A stretch of DNA of 64,000 nt from Motacilla alba alba (GCF_015832195.1 NC_052032.1:8252618-8316617), one strand, 5' to 3'; positions 1 to 61,100 are shown, numbered from the stretch's first letter. Notes: generated by a model from the sequence alone, not told the origin. Translations and numbers: made by a program.

Positions 1-522
1 TGTAGCTGCACAAATGCTTTGAACTGGCTTGGAGTCCCCACTCCTGGCAGTGTGTGAGGAGAATCCAGTCCCAGGAAGGGATCAGGCGTAAATCCTGCTC
101 TGTTTCCACCCCTAATTCTGGTTTTTATTTCACACCACCCTCTGGCTCACCGTGACTCAACTTGCCAGAGGAAGGAACGAGCGAGTCTTGTGTGTGACCC
201 GCTTCTGCCTTCCTGGAAGCAGAAACTCTCATTGCAATTTGCAGCCATCATCATTAGCATCTCTTAAAATGTGCTGGGAGATCATTTTTTCACATCAACC
301 CAACGCCATGGCCCATGCAGTGGAGTGGCTTCGCTGCCATTCGTCTCCCACCTCTCATCAGCCCCAGGACGTGGCTTCAAACACAGAGCAGGGATTTTCC
401 CCTCGCCAGGAGAAGCTGCCTGACTTAACTAAACCCTCTCTCTGGCTTAACTAAACCCTGCCTCAGCCCCACTTGGCCCTGTGGTTCTGTGTTGGATTTG
501 ACCTTGGTGTTGTCTGTTGCAG
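1..522 (+). other. COL5A1 intron 16 (3' part)
   Basis: The sequence is unique and non-coding. The only structure seen is a 14-bp direct repeat (cttaactaaaccct at 424-437 and 446-459). Confidence 0.8.
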
Positions 523-48750
<48,228 letters not shown>

Positions 48751-50175
48751 AAGAGCCACCTGAACCTAGTCTCCAAATGAGCAACCTCGTAACCTCATTG
48801 CGCCATTTAATTAAAAACAAAAAAAGAGAAAAAAGAAAAAAAAAAGGAGAAAAAAAAGAATTCCTCGTCACGTGCACGGTCTGAAACTGGACAGCGATGG
48901 GTTATTATTTTTTTTTCCCTCCCCCACCTATTTTGTTGTGTCCCTGGTTTTGCCCCAGCCCCTCTGTGCCCCCCCAGCCATTCCCAGGATGGATATGGAA
49001 TCTCATGACCAACAGCCACACACGGAGACCTGGCCCTGTCCCTGCTGCCACCGCTGCTGCCCCACGGCCACCGAGCTGAGCCCACCTCCAGCAAACTCCT
49101 CCTGCCTCCTCCTCCTCTTCTTCTCACCAGGAAGCGTTTGTTTGTTCCTAAGGAAAAAAAAAATGGAAAAAACTTGAAATTCCTCGTCCAGCTTGATGTT
49201 GAAGTCCCGGCAGTCCTGGATCTGAAGCTCCTCAGAGGGGTTTTGTTGCCTTCCACGAGGTTTGGATCAGCTCCAGCATGGCCAATTCCAGAATTTTCCA
49301 TGTTTCCTCCGCTGAGTTTGCCTCATTCCACGTTTTCCAAAGTGCTGACTCAAGGTCACACTGGGCATCTCTTTGCCGTGTCTTAAAGGTGCTTCTATTT
49401 TTGTATGTTTGTGAGTAAATATTTGTGTCGTATTTTATTTGAAATGTTGGAATGTTTCCGCCTTCAAACCACGCAAGTGACCTTGTCTGTATTAAAGCCA
49501 CCCCATCCCAGCCAAGCTTCCAGCTGGGAATGAAGACAGCAGCTCCTGGCCCCACTTCTGCCTCTTCCCAGCCCCAAAGTGGGACTGGAATTACCCCCAG
49601 GATCAGGTGCAAACCAGCCCCCTGAGCCACAGATGCCTTTTGGAATGATTCCTTTCAAAATGAAGAAATTAAAGCCTTTTTTTTTTTTTTTAACAAATTC
49701 CCTACAAATCCCCTGATCTAAGAGCAGGATCTGCATTGAGTCTCTGCCTTTTCACCCACTTGCTTAACACCCACATTTTAAATTTCTTCTTCTTTTTTTC
49801 TTTCAGCATTCCTTTTAAAATGATAAGAATTAAACCTGAATCCATTCCCAGTGGCAGATCCCAGTGGCAGGGGAAATCCATTTGTCCTCTCTGAATATCA
49901 AGAATAAAAAAAAATTAAAAAAAAAATAATAATAAGAAGAAAGGTGCTTTTTATAGTTATTTTTACATATCTCTGTGGTGCTATCTGATAACTTTAACCC
50001 AACACTGGGGATACCCTGCCACTGGCCAATCTCCCACTTGGTTTTTTAGGCACTTTCAGGCAGATTTTGGCTGCTGATAAATGCATGGCACCTTCTTATC
50101 TCTTCTGTCCAAATCCTGCTCCTCTCCTTCCTTGGATGGGCCCGTGTAGAAAAAAACATTAAATGTCCTTACAAG

Positions 50176-50231
50176 TTTTTATATTATTATTATTATTACT
50201 ATTAATATTATTATTACTATTAATATTATTT
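50176..50231 (+). repeat. (ATT)n-rich tract in the 3' UTR
   Basis: Imperfect attattattactattaat repeats occur about 1.4 kb after the stop codon. Confidence 0.85.
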
Positions 50232-50588
50232 GGTTTTCCCACGATACCCATGTCTTTTCCTGGCTGGAAGCAGAGCAGATTGTCCTCAGTGGCTGAACGT
50301 TTGTGGTGCTAATTTATGTAGATGTTGGGTGTCCTGAAGCAGTGCTGCCCGCCCAGCAATCCGGGGAATTTGCAATTTTCCTGCTCTTCCCACTTTTTTT
50401 TTTTTTATTCCTTCCACAGCTCACAACGTGCTGACACCCTCTTCTTTTCCCATTTATTTTTCCTCCTTGCCCGTTTTCCTTCTCCAGGTCTCTCAGCTGG
50501 AAAATAACTGTTGCAAGGTGGGGTTTTTTATAAATTATTATTCTTCGGCCTGGAGCGTTCAGCTCAAGGGGGATTTTTCACCACCAAA

Positions 50589-50639
50589 GAAAAGACATCA
50601 CATTTACTGTGAAAAAAAGCCTATATATGATGTCTTTTC
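50589..50639 (+). other. 3' UTR inverted repeat (12-bp stem, 27-nt loop)
   Basis: The left arm gaaaagacatca (50589-50600) is the exact reverse complement of the right arm tgatgtcttttc (50628-50639). In the mRNA it could fold into a stem-loop with an A-rich and UA-rich loop. Confidence 0.6.
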
Positions 50640-51231
50640 CTCCCTCCTGCCCAAACTGAGAGCAGCAGCACCCGAGGAAGGGAGGCAAAGCCGTGCTGGA
50701 GGGAGCGGCGATGCCCGGCGGTGCTTTTTGGGGCCTGGAGGAGCCGTGTCCATCCCTCTCCCTTCTTCTCCTGTGCTCTCTCCCACTTAAGGGAATTGAA
50801 AAAAAAAAAACAAACCCCAGAAGGTGCTACCCTAAAAACTGCAGACTCCGGGCAGCAGAGCAGTGAAAAGGAATTTAGGATAATAAATAAGGAATTCAGC
50901 TTCTCGGTCACCTTGGCAACAGCGGGAAGGGCAGGAAAGGTTGCGCATCCCAGCAAAGCCATATCCTGATATTTCTGATATTTGTCCACACCTGTGTGTC
51001 TGCCCAGGTCATGGGATTCTGTTCTCAATTTTCTCATTTTCTCATCAAGGGAGCTTTTTTTTTTTTTTTTTTTTCCCCTTTGGTTTCTCTGCTTGAAGAA
51101 GAAGAAGATGAAAAAAAAAAAAAAGAAAAAAAATAATAAAAATTGCCTCTGTTGAATTCCACAGTGTTGTAATTGTACTGAGCTCCCAACTGTTCCAATC
51201 CCCCCCAGACCACTTAGCTACGGTATATTGC

Positions 51232-51237
51232 AATAAA
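51232..51237 (+). promoter_or_regulatory. Poly(A) signal AATAAA, proximal candidate
   Basis: AATAAA in the context tatattgcaataaaattac, with a second copy at 51331-51336. It could give a shorter COL5A1 mRNA. Earlier AATAAA hexamers at 49903 and 50882 are in A-rich tracts and look less convincing. Confidence 0.5.
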
Positions 51238-51430
51238 ATTACTACTTGTATTTGCAGACCTTCTTTTTGTGTAATTTTATTTCCCTCCTCCCCTTAATAT
51301 ATATTGACTTGAACAAATGTTGATAAGAAAAATAAAACCTATGGAAAAAAAAAAAAACCCAACTTTTAGTACATAAGGCCCTTTTTAAAATATAGTGTCA
51401 AATGCCGTATTGTACATTTCTTCAAAGTCC

Positions 51431-51537
51431 AATAAACATGTCATAAAATTTAAGTGTAATGCCCATAAGAGCTATTTTTAAATATTTTAAACCTGTGTAA
51501 TAAAGGAATAAATGTAATAGGTTTTTTTGTCAATAAA
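51431..51537 (+). promoter_or_regulatory. Distal poly(A) signal cluster of COL5A1
   Basis: Four AATAAA hexamers at 51431, 51499, 51507 and 51532 lie within about 110 bp, followed by T- and G-rich sequence. This is the most likely 3' end of the gene. It matches the general appearance of the AT-rich terminal block of vertebrate COL5A1. Confidence 0.7.
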
Positions 51538-52370
51538 TCAAGTTTACTGTTTCCACCTAAACCCCCGTGATGTTGAATCTCTTCTTGGAGTTGATTGCAG
51601 CGGGATTTCCCCAGGACCCCCCTGCCCTGTGGAGCCTGGAAAGTTCATCAGAGCAGCAGTGGGAGTGCTTAAAGGTAAAGAAATTCTGTAAAATACAACC
51701 CAAACCCATCATGGGGAGGAATTCCAGGCCTGGAATATTTTCTTCTTTTTTTCTTTTTTTTTTTTTTTTTTTTCTCAGTGAGAAATTCCAGTGCAAAAAT
51801 CCAACCTGCTTTTGGTGGCTGGGATGTGGAGGAGAAGATTGTGTGGCCACCAGCTCTTCACCTTCTCCACAGCACCACAAACGTCACCAGAGGAGTTTTT
51901 CAATTGCTGATCTTCTCATCCCAAGACAAATTCAGGAAAAAAACATTTTTCCAGCTTCTTGGTGAGCTCCTCAACCCCCAAGTTCCCATTCTTGGCCCCA
52001 GGGCTGTGCTGTGCGGAGGGAAACACCATGGGGGACACTTTGCTCATCCTCTCCTCCTCTCCTGCAGGTTTCACCCCAGGATCCTCTGGAATTCACTGTG
52101 GGAAGCTGCAGCAGTGCCTGCCACTGGATCCGAGTCACTCTGGTTCTTCAAAGAGCCCCTGCTCGGTGCTGCAGCTCCAGGAGATGTTGGACCTTCAGGA
52201 GGTGGCGTTTGGAGCGCTGCAGGTGGGTCAGGGGCCACGGGCCCAGCTCTGCAGTGACCAAGCCAAGCTCCGTGTCCCAAAAGCTTCTGCCCTTCGTTCT
52301 TTGGCTGCAGAAGATCTTTGATGATCTTCATCCTTTGCTGAAAGGTGTCCAGAGAAGGAGCCAAAGTCAC

Positions 52371-52476
52371 AGATTGGGGTGGGTTGGAAGGGAAATCGAA
52401 GATCTGCCAGTTCCATGGGCAGGGTCACCTTCCACAGCCCGGGGTGCTCCAAACCCCATCCAACTTGGACCTGAAA
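52371..52476 (-). mobile_element. CR1 LINE 3'-end fragment (antisense)
   Basis: Reading the plus strand, ggttggaagggaaatc, ccatgggcagggtcaccttc and tgctccaaaccccatccaac are the reverse complement of the CR1 3' end. It is the only minus-strand CR1 copy found. Confidence 0.75.
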
Positions 52477-53627
52477 TGGTTAAATCTTTAGTTATCTAGT
52501 CTGTCATTAACTTCTAGGAGTAGTTTTGGGAAATCTTGGGGTGTTATGGCCAAATCTTCCTCCAGATGGACCCCAGAAATGCAGAGGCACCACAGCTGCA
52601 GGAAGAAATGAGGGCAAAATAACTTTATTTACTTAAACCCGGCTGGAAATACTTCCCTTGGACCAGGATCATGCTTCAAGGTGACCCCAGCCCCTTCTCA
52701 GCAGTTGTGATTTGCACTCAAATGCTGCTGCTTGCAGCACATGCCTCGGTGCTGAGGGAAGCTTTGATCTGCTATTAGGGAAAAGCAGAGATCTGAGGAG
52801 GGATCTGACTGTTTCTGGCACTGCCAGACACAGGAGCCCTGGCAGATCTTTCACCTCTTTTCACAGAACAAAGTCCATGGTTTAGGGCTCCAGCTCCAAA
52901 GCTGTAACTCCAGCAGGAGAAATACTGAGGGGGATTCTTAGAAGAGCCACAGAAAGAGCAGCAGATTGTTGAGACAGAGCGTGAGCACCCAAACCTGCTC
53001 AGTTATGGGGTGAGGATGGAGCTGCTCATCCCAAATTCCAGCAGCAGCTGCCTCCCCCACCTCAGGGATCCTACAGGAGCAAGATCAGGAGCACAGACCT
53101 CAGGGAGCAGCAAGGGGAGGGTGAAAAGCACCGAGCTCAGCACCCAGGGGAGAGCACCCAACCCAGGGAGTGGGGATTATCCAAGGGCAGCTGATCCCTG
53201 TGGGGTTTCCACAGCTCTTAAAACAGGGAAGGGGAGCCTGCAGGGCTTGGGGCTGCTGCTCTGCCTTGCCCTGCATGTGGGGTTTTATTCGAAGTGCCCT
53301 GGGCTGGGATTCCTGCCCTGGCTGGGATTTCTGCCCTGCTCTGTGAGGAAAGCAGGTGAAGCCTGCAGAGTTTTCCCCACGCTGTTGGTTCAGCAGTTGC
53401 CTGAGCTGACCCAGGCACGAGGATGTGTCCATGTGCTTCCCATGCTGCTGCCAGGGGTAAAACAGGAATTTTTTACTGCTGTGGGATTTGCTGTCTGCCT
53501 GGGAATTGGGAACTGTTCTTTGCTTTGGTTTTCAGCCCTGCTCTGGAGGAAGAGGCCCAGCCCCCTGCGCTGCTCTGTGACTAGTGACTCCCTGCTTTTT
53601 ATCTTGGATTCCCTTGGCTTGCTTCAG

Positions 53628-53680
53628 TTGGACTCGATCGTCTTAAGGTGTTTTACAGCCTGAAGAATTTTGTGATCTAA
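53628..53680 (+). mobile_element. CR1 LINE 3'-tail fragment
   Basis: The segment ttggactcgatcgtcttaag, gtgttttacagcctgaagaa and ttttgtgatct matches the CR1 terminus. The fragment is about 55 bp. Confidence 0.7.
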
Positions 53681-55379
53681 CTGGTGGAGCACTGGCTGTC
53701 CCTAAAAAAGCTCATCCTCCATGATTTTTAGCCCAGGGGCTCTCACCAAACACAGCTCCCCCAGCCCTGCTTTGAGCTGGGGCTGCACCAGCAGGGACCA
53801 GCACACCCCAGTTCCTCCTGGGAGCTGGGAAAGGGGACCAGGATCTGCCATGTCCCCCTCCCCGTGCCCCTCAGGGTCACATTGGGACCACAGCTTCTGC
53901 TCTCCACAAGATGTCACAGCTCTGGGTGGGATGCTCCTGCTGCTGTCGCCTCTCCAAGAGATGTTCCTCCCCCATCTCCTTAAGCCCTGTGTTTACAACA
54001 GACTGGTAAAAAATAAAAATGGCCAAGAAAGGAGCGTTGGCACCGAGTAAATTTAGAGACCAGATCCTGGGCATCCCCTCCCTGTCTAGGTGAGTTTTGG
54101 CAAACAAGAAGAGGAGCTGTGAATGGGTGTTTTATACAAAGGATGGAGCAGCCTGAGTGCCACCAGAGCTCTCCTGGAGAGACAGGAACAGCAGGACCAA
54201 GTGGGAGGCTGGAATGAGGGGGGAGAGGATTGTGCATGAATTAGCATGGAGAAAATATGCAAATTGTTGGGTAGAGTGAGGCTCTCATGGCATTCAAAGG
54301 AGCTGGAGCTATTCTTGTCCTTCAGCTGCTTTTTGTCCTGCATCTTCTCCCAGCCAGGCTGGGTTTGACTTGGGTTTGTTTTTTACTAATGTCTCAAGCA
54401 AAGAGTAGAATTGATCTGATCCACAGCTCTGCGAAAAGGAAAAAAAAACACAAAAAACCCTCTCATGTCTTCCTGTGAGAAAAACACAAGTGAGCTGGAG
54501 GTGTTTCTGGCAGTCCAGCACCACCTGTAAATTAATCTGCAGAGTGCCCCGAAAAGCTGAAGCAGTGCAAGTCAAATGTGTCCCCTCTCTTCACACCTTG
54601 CCCAGGAGCTGTGCCTCTGCAAATTACCTGCTCTGGCTTTCCAGCCAGACAATTCCCATGGTTTTTTAATATATTTTTTTCCAGGAGTGCTCAGTGCTGT
54701 GTGTGTCACTTGGCACCACGAGCCCGGTGTCCCTCTGCCGTGAGCAGGTGGGAAGCAAGGATTTATCATAATTATCCAATCATGATATTATCCCTGCATA
54801 ATCTGGATTTTTCCTTCATTTTTATTTTCTTCCCACGTGCTTTTCCTTTAAGGCAAGAGCAACCTTTGAGGCCGAGCTGGGCTGATGTTCCCAACATCTG
54901 TCAGGGGCTGCTTGGGTGGGGCTGCTCCCCTGCCATTGTGCAGTGACCCAAAAGCAGCCCTGGAAATAATTCATCCATCTTAACTCAGCACTTCCAGCTC
55001 TGGGGAATCCAATCCCTTTTCCCATCAAGGGGATCTTCTCTGGAAGTGCTGGGTTTGGGGTTCTTGCACTGCAAACCCATTTTGCTTTAGATCTGAGAGC
55101 AGGAGGAGTTTGGTGAGCTGAATTTTATTAATGGCACCTATTGCCACTTCATTTATTCCCGTAACTTCTCTGCCTGCAGATTTTTCCCATCCTGGGGCAT
55201 CGTGGCAGCAAAGTGATTTTCTCCAGAGGCACAACCCCCTCCAGCCTCGGCAGCAAACAAAACCCCATCCACGCTCCTGTTAACAGCATTCCTCAAACAG
55301 CCCCGAGCAAAAACAAACACCCCAAAGAAACCTAAGACAGAAAACCCCGCAGAAAGCAGCTGTTCCCCTCCTTCAGAGA

Positions 55380-55620
55380 GCAGCCAGCGTGCTTGTTCCC
55401 TCCGCGATGCGCAACGAGGGGAGCTGTGAGGCGCTGAAATGACATCTTGTAAGGCGCCGGCTGTCACGCTCAGAGGCACCCCTGGAACTGCTGCTGCTCA
55501 GCTCAACAGCCAGAGCCAGCCTGGCAGCCCTGGGACGCCGTGTTCTCATCCTGCCTAATTATTAATATGTTAATTGGACACTGAGATGTTGTTCTTTGCG
55601 GAAAATTTCCTGCGCCGCGC
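55380..55620. promoter_or_regulatory. Candidate CpG-richer regulatory island (uncertain)
   Basis: This roughly 240-bp stretch has clustered CpG (cgcgatgcgcaacg, aaggcgccggctgtcacgct, gcgccgcgcttgg) flanking an AT block ctaattattaatatgttaat. It stands out from the CpG-poor surroundings and lies about 4 kb beyond the COL5A1 end. Function is not shown. Confidence 0.3.
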
Positions 55621-55735
55621 TTGGATTATTCTTTTCTTCTTTTTTTTTTTTTTCCCCCCCCCAGCTGCTTCTCAGCTCACAGAGTTTTTGTTTTCTCAGC
55701 CTGGGCAGAGCAGAGCCTGAGGGATCTTTTTGCCA

Positions 55736-55872
55736 CATCCCTGGAAGCGTCCAAGGCCAGGTTGGATGGGGTTTGGAGCAAGCTGGGATAGTCAAGGTGT
55801 CCCTGCCCTGTCCCTGGATGAGCCCTAACGTCCCTCCAACCCAACCCAACCCATTCGGGGATTCTCTGATTC
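55736..55872 (+). mobile_element. CR1 LINE 3'-end fragment
   Basis: The segment aaggccaggttggatggggt, ttggagcaagctgggatagt, caaggtgtccctgccctgtc and a tail ctccaacccaacccaaccca with gattctctgattcc is CR1. The fragment is about 137 bp in plus orientation. Confidence 0.85.
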
Positions 55873-57964
55873 CCTGAGCATCCCAAGGTGCCAGTGGAGT
55901 GCCAAGTCAGGAGAGCATCAGGAATAATTCATCAGCATCATGCTGGTGCTGATAATTTGGGAATATCCCACAACCAAGCCCTCCTGAAGGCTGGGCAACC
56001 ATAGTTGTGTTGTCGCCTGGGGATCCAGAGGGGAAAAAATGCCCTGACTGTGCCTTTTTCAGTTTAAAATGTCACCAGGAGCTGCTGGGGGTCTGCCAAA
56101 GGTGGTCTCACACATCTCAGGTGTGGTGATGAGCAAGATATCTTCAGGACTGAGGCACAGCTTCACACCCAAAGCTCTCCTGGGGGCTCCCAGATGGGAA
56201 ACTGAGCTGGGAAGTGCCTCCCTTCAGCCCCCATCTCCCCCAGAGCTGAAGGCTGGACCCACCTGCTCCTCACTGCCACCAGCCCGATGCTGAATTTAAG
56301 GAGGGAGCAGCAGCCACTAAAAAGAAAAAAAAAAAAAACAAACAAAATTGTCCCTTTTTAGGATTTTCCCTTCAAGCAGGTTGATCCGAGACCCTGTTGA
56401 AGCAGAAATCAAAAACCTGCCAGACTCAAAGCATTAATTAAGACACTCAACAGGGAGAGAGGGGGAGAAGAAGGAGGGGGGCATCCATTCAGGAATTATC
56501 TGCTCCACGAGGCAGCGTTCGCGGCTTCCACACACATCCATCATTTTTGGGGGGGGCGGGAAAGCAAGAAATTAAATCCAACCCCAGAGGAAGTTTGTCC
56601 ACCACCATGGATTTAATTTCCCAACTTGCATCAGGCAAAGATTAACCTTGCTGAAGGGCACCAGTGGAGCGGGGAGGAATGTACAAATTAATCCCTGCTA
56701 TGAGTTTCTTCAGGAGGAAACACTGGGCAGGATTAAATATTTATTGTATATAAATACCTTCTTTCCCACCTCCCCCATTTCCTCTCCTGATCCGCATTTC
56801 AGGCTCCTTCCAGTTTGCCCAGCAAGAGTGCAAAGGTTTGTTTTTCCTCCTGGATGAGGAGGAAGGTTTGAGGAATAATTCATTTGCCACCTTGATTTTT
56901 CCCTTCCCTCCCCTCCCAAGATTGATACCGTGGCACTTAAAGGGGAGAAAATCAAGTTGTGCTGATCTATGGCCAGACACTATTTATTCTCATCTGCAAT
57001 TTTCTTCAGCATCCTCAGAATTAAAATCCCTTTGCAATCTCTCCAGCTGGCTGAAATGTGCCATTTCCCTGCCTGCCCTCCTCAGATGTCTTTTCCCTGT
57101 GATCAGGGCACGCCGTTATCGATGATGTGATTCTGCTTTACATTCAGATGCTTCTGGGGTTTTTTGGACCATAAATAATGTTCCTGTGCAGCTCAGGCAG
57201 AATCATTCTGAGGGTTTGTTGGTGGTTTTTTTTTTTCCCTTTTCTTATTCCTTTTCCTTCTCTCTTTCCCTTTCTATCTTTCTTTCTCCAGCTCTTGCAA
57301 GGGGTGATAAATTCAGCATTCCTTCCCCCTGACGGGCAATATGGAGCCCATTCCTTCACTCCTGGGATTTAGACTTGGGGGTGACCCTACAATCAGCAAA
57401 AAAACTCCTTTTCCGTGGATCCTGGGCTTCCTGGGAGGAACAAACCAGCCTGGAACAGAGGATGGCTCAGCACTTTAATCCTAGAAAGCAGCAGAGGGGC
57501 ACGGTGTCCCTCTGTTGTCCCCAGCTGGGGACAGCCTGGCCCAGGCTGGGGGCATTGCTGGAGCAGATGAAGATGAAAGCTGGTTTTTTTTTTAGAGATT
57601 ACCTGTTTTCCATGGATATTCCTCCTTGATGGGATGATGGGATTTGGGCTGGCATGGATGTGCCCTCTGGATCCTGCCCCAGCCTCCTGGAGCAGAGAGG
57701 ATGTGACAGCAACGCTGGCTCGCTGCAAAACTTTTATTTTCAGGGGTTTTTCTTGCCTGGTTTTTCCTAGAAATAGAAAAACATCTGAGAGCAGCTGGAG
57801 ATGAACCATCCCACCAGGTCCTTGCACCTCTTGATTGCCCTCTCCATGGCCTGGAGAATCTCTCCCTGCCCTGCAGGGCTGCTGGAGCAGGAGCAGGAAC
57901 ATCTCCAGGTCACCAGTTCCACCTGCTGACCTCGGCCTGCTGAGATAAAGCGAGCTCGGGGAGA

Positions 57965-58191
57965 GGAAATGGCCTTGAGAAGTGCCAGGAGTGGGTCAGC
58001 CTGGAAACAGGAGAGGTTTCTTCACTGGAAGGGTTGGTCGGTGCTGGAAAAGCTGCCCCGGGGAATGGGTGGAAGGGTTTAAAAGACACAGGTGTGGCAC
58101 TTGGGGACAGGGTGAAGTGGTGGCCTTGGCAGTGCTGGGTTAAAGGCTGGATGTGAGGGTTTTCCAGGGTTTTTCTGTGATTCCATGACCC
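57965..58191 (+). mobile_element. CR1 LINE 3'-end fragment
   Basis: The segment atggccttgagaagtgccag, gtttcttcactggaagggtt, gctgccccggggaatgggtg, acaggtgtggcacttgggga and a tail ttttctgtgattccatgac corresponds to the CR1 3' region with internal deletions. Confidence 0.82.
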
Positions 58192-61100
58192 AAACCCATC
58201 CTGGGGGCTGCAGTGAGGACACACTGCAGGTGCCAGGGGCAGGGGCTGGTTTGTGTCACTGCTCTGGAGCTCTGGGACAGACCCCAGGTGGCTCCAGCTG
58301 AGTGAGGGGGGTCAGGACCCCCCAAATCAGCCCCAGCATCGCTCCAGAGCTGGTGGAGTGAGATCATGGATGGGACTCAACTCATCCTCATCTCCCTGCT
58401 GCCCAGGCATGGGGAGAACTCCCAGGCTCCATCAGGATGGGGTTTCCAATCATTTTGGGGGTTCCTACCTTTAATTTCCAGTCCCAACAGCCCTTTGTGG
58501 CTCCAAGGGAACCCACCTGAAAATGTCCGCGCCACGGAGCCGTTCCCCACTTGAAGAGGCTTTGCTGGGGCCCGTCCAGCACCCACCACATGCCTGAATT
58601 CCTGTTTATTTTTTCAAAGCCCGAGATTTTGCGTTGTTTTGTCTCTCATTTTGCAGAGTTAATCGGATTGGCAAGCACAGAAAGGAGCTGTCGGGGGAGG
58701 CAGCTGCCGAGCAGCACAAAGCTGGGTGTGTAATCCAAGCTTTACCCTCAGCCTTATTAAGATCGAGATGTCTCATTACAGGGTGGATTTCCAGCTGGAT
58801 TTCACAGCTTTTGTGATTTCTCCCTTTCACCCCCCTCCTCTTCCCAACGTTTTTTTTTTTGTTTTTTTTTTTTTTTCCCACTCTCATAATTCGCTGCTTT
58901 TCGCTGGGGGGAAAGAGTTTGGTGGAACACGTGTTGCACTGAGCAACATCCTCAATTTAAATGGAAATTCTATCAATAACAAATGTTCTCTCTCTTTCCT
59001 CACAGGGGGAAGGGCTCGGAAATATCATTCAGAGGGAAAAAAACTCCACCAGAGCTCAGAGCCAGCAGAAGAAGGAGCCCAGTTCTCTGGCAGAGCCAAT
59101 TGCAGATAATAAAGTGCCCATTTGTTGCAGCTGAGATGGTGTAAATGACCTGGAGGAAAGAGGAGTTCAGCAATCCAGGCTGAAAAATCAAATTTTTGCA
59201 CGAGGGGAAGTGGGAATCTCCTTATGGAGTGACTGTGATCATTTATTGCAGCAGCTTTGGTGGAAATCAGGGCAGGGAAAGGGGGCCAGGAGCTCCAGGA
59301 CAGCTCCTGGAAGGAATTTTGAGTGATCCAATCATGAGGAGTTTAGGGATAAAGGACCAAAGGCATGCTTGGTCTCAACCTGTGGCCCTGTCCAAGCCCT
59401 GCTCTCTTTTCCCATCTTTAATTTATTATTTCAAGCCTGGCTTGGTGGGGCAGAGATTTTTCCATGCCAGGTAATGCTGGGAATGCCCTGAGCACATCCC
59501 CACATGGAAAAAACCCAACACTGAAATTCAGGTTAAAGCACATTTGTCCTTCTTCTCCAGGGAGAAAACCTATGAAAAAATACTCAGTTTTTCCATCATC
59601 ACCCAAAATTCCAGAAATCCTCAGAAATCACTCTTTTCTGGCTGAGAAACTTCTCCAAACGAGAAACTTTGCCAGGTGTGCATCTTGTTAAAAAGCCATT
59701 TCCTCCTGAAAGAGATGCTTTGAGGGAAATTTTTCGTCTGCCTGTAGAAATAAATCATTGAGTATTGCTGCCTTTGACTGGTGAGATTTACAGGGGCTGG
59801 GCAGGTGATTTATGGGGGATTGGAGGAAGATGCTTTTTGACTGCAATCCATGGAGCAAGAGCTGGGCTCCTTCCCGGCTGGAGTTGCAACCTCTGTGCAC
59901 GGGGTGAGGCTCAGATCCATGGATTCCCTTCCAGGATGCAGAGCTTCATTAGGATCAGGTTCTTTTGGGGATGTTGGGGTGCAGGGAGAGGCAGCCAAGC
60001 ACCCCCAATCCCATTTGGACCATAAATAATGGACCAAAAATCCACATTTCCTGCTGTGACGGGGCTCTCGCTGCTCCCCTTTGTTTTCCAGAGGCAGAAT
60101 TCCAGGAGCAGAGGTAAATCCCATCCCAGGTGTGTATCCACTGATCAGGATTGCTCAGGTTGGGAGGGATAAACATCTTTTCCTCTTTATATTTGGTTTA
60201 TCTGTTAATTTAAGCTCTGCTGTCCCTGTGCCCCCAGCCCAAGCCACATCCCACGAGCTCCTGCTGCAGGGCAGGTTTCTCCTCTGAGGTGATGCTCAGA
60301 GGCTCCAGCTCCTCCAAAAATGAGGGAAAGAATAAGAATTCCCAGTCCCTGCCCAGCTTTGGGGTGTAGCTGCTTTTCTAAACCCGTCGTGCTTCGTTTG
60401 TCACGGCGATGGATGCGCTGCCCATATGTTTAAATACCACGGAACTGCAGCCTGGCAAAGATCTGCTCACCCAGGAGGAATCATCCTGCTTGACAGGCAG
60501 CCAAGGCAAGATCAGGATTTTTTTCCTCATCATCACCAGCTCTGAGGGCCTTTGGAGAAGTTTCCATGTCCTTCTCCCTGTGTGGGGCCTCGCCCTTTGC
60601 TGTCGGGGTCAGAGCAGTTTTCTTTCCGCAAAACCCATCCCCTTCCTCCAAAAGAACCCAAGCAGGGCCTTGTCCTGCTCTGTGCCATAAATCACAGCAG
60701 CAAAAATGAAACGTGGGAGCTTTCCAAGCCCCAGCAGGGCAGGGATGATGCTGGATTCATCAATCCCAAGGCGTGGCTGGAGCTCAAGCTTTGCCCTTTA
60801 CGAGCAGCGCTGCGTTCTAGGAGGGATTTCTGAGCCTGTGGCAATGAGAGCAGAGAGGAGAAATGAAACACAATCACCCTCAGGGTCTGCCTGGCCTGCG
60901 TTTCTGCAGGAAAAGCTGGAAGAGCCACCTGTGTGAAATAAAAGGCTTCAAGGAGCAAAGGAATCGATTTTATCCAGAGCGATTTTTCTTGCAGGCTGAG
61001 GGATAGATCTTCTGTGCCCCAGTGCACATCCTTGGTTAATAACTGGAGTCTTCAGCATGAAATACTGGGGAGAAAACTGCATTTGCAGCCTCAAACCCAG

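Larger units (their letters stand above)
48751..51550 (+). other. COL5A1: COL5A1 3' UTR (3' end approximate)
   Basis: About 2.8 kb of non-coding sequence follows the stop codon, with no other gene signals. It is rich in homopolymer A and T tracts (48822-48858, 49677-49692, 51055-51133) and ends in a cluster of AATAAA hexamers at 51431-51537. A 12-bp inverted repeat at 50589-50639 and an (ATT)n tract at about 50176-50231 lie inside. The length is similar to the human 3' UTR (about 2.5 kb). The true cleavage site cannot be read from sequence alone; the last signal predicts it near 51545-51565. Confidence 0.75.
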
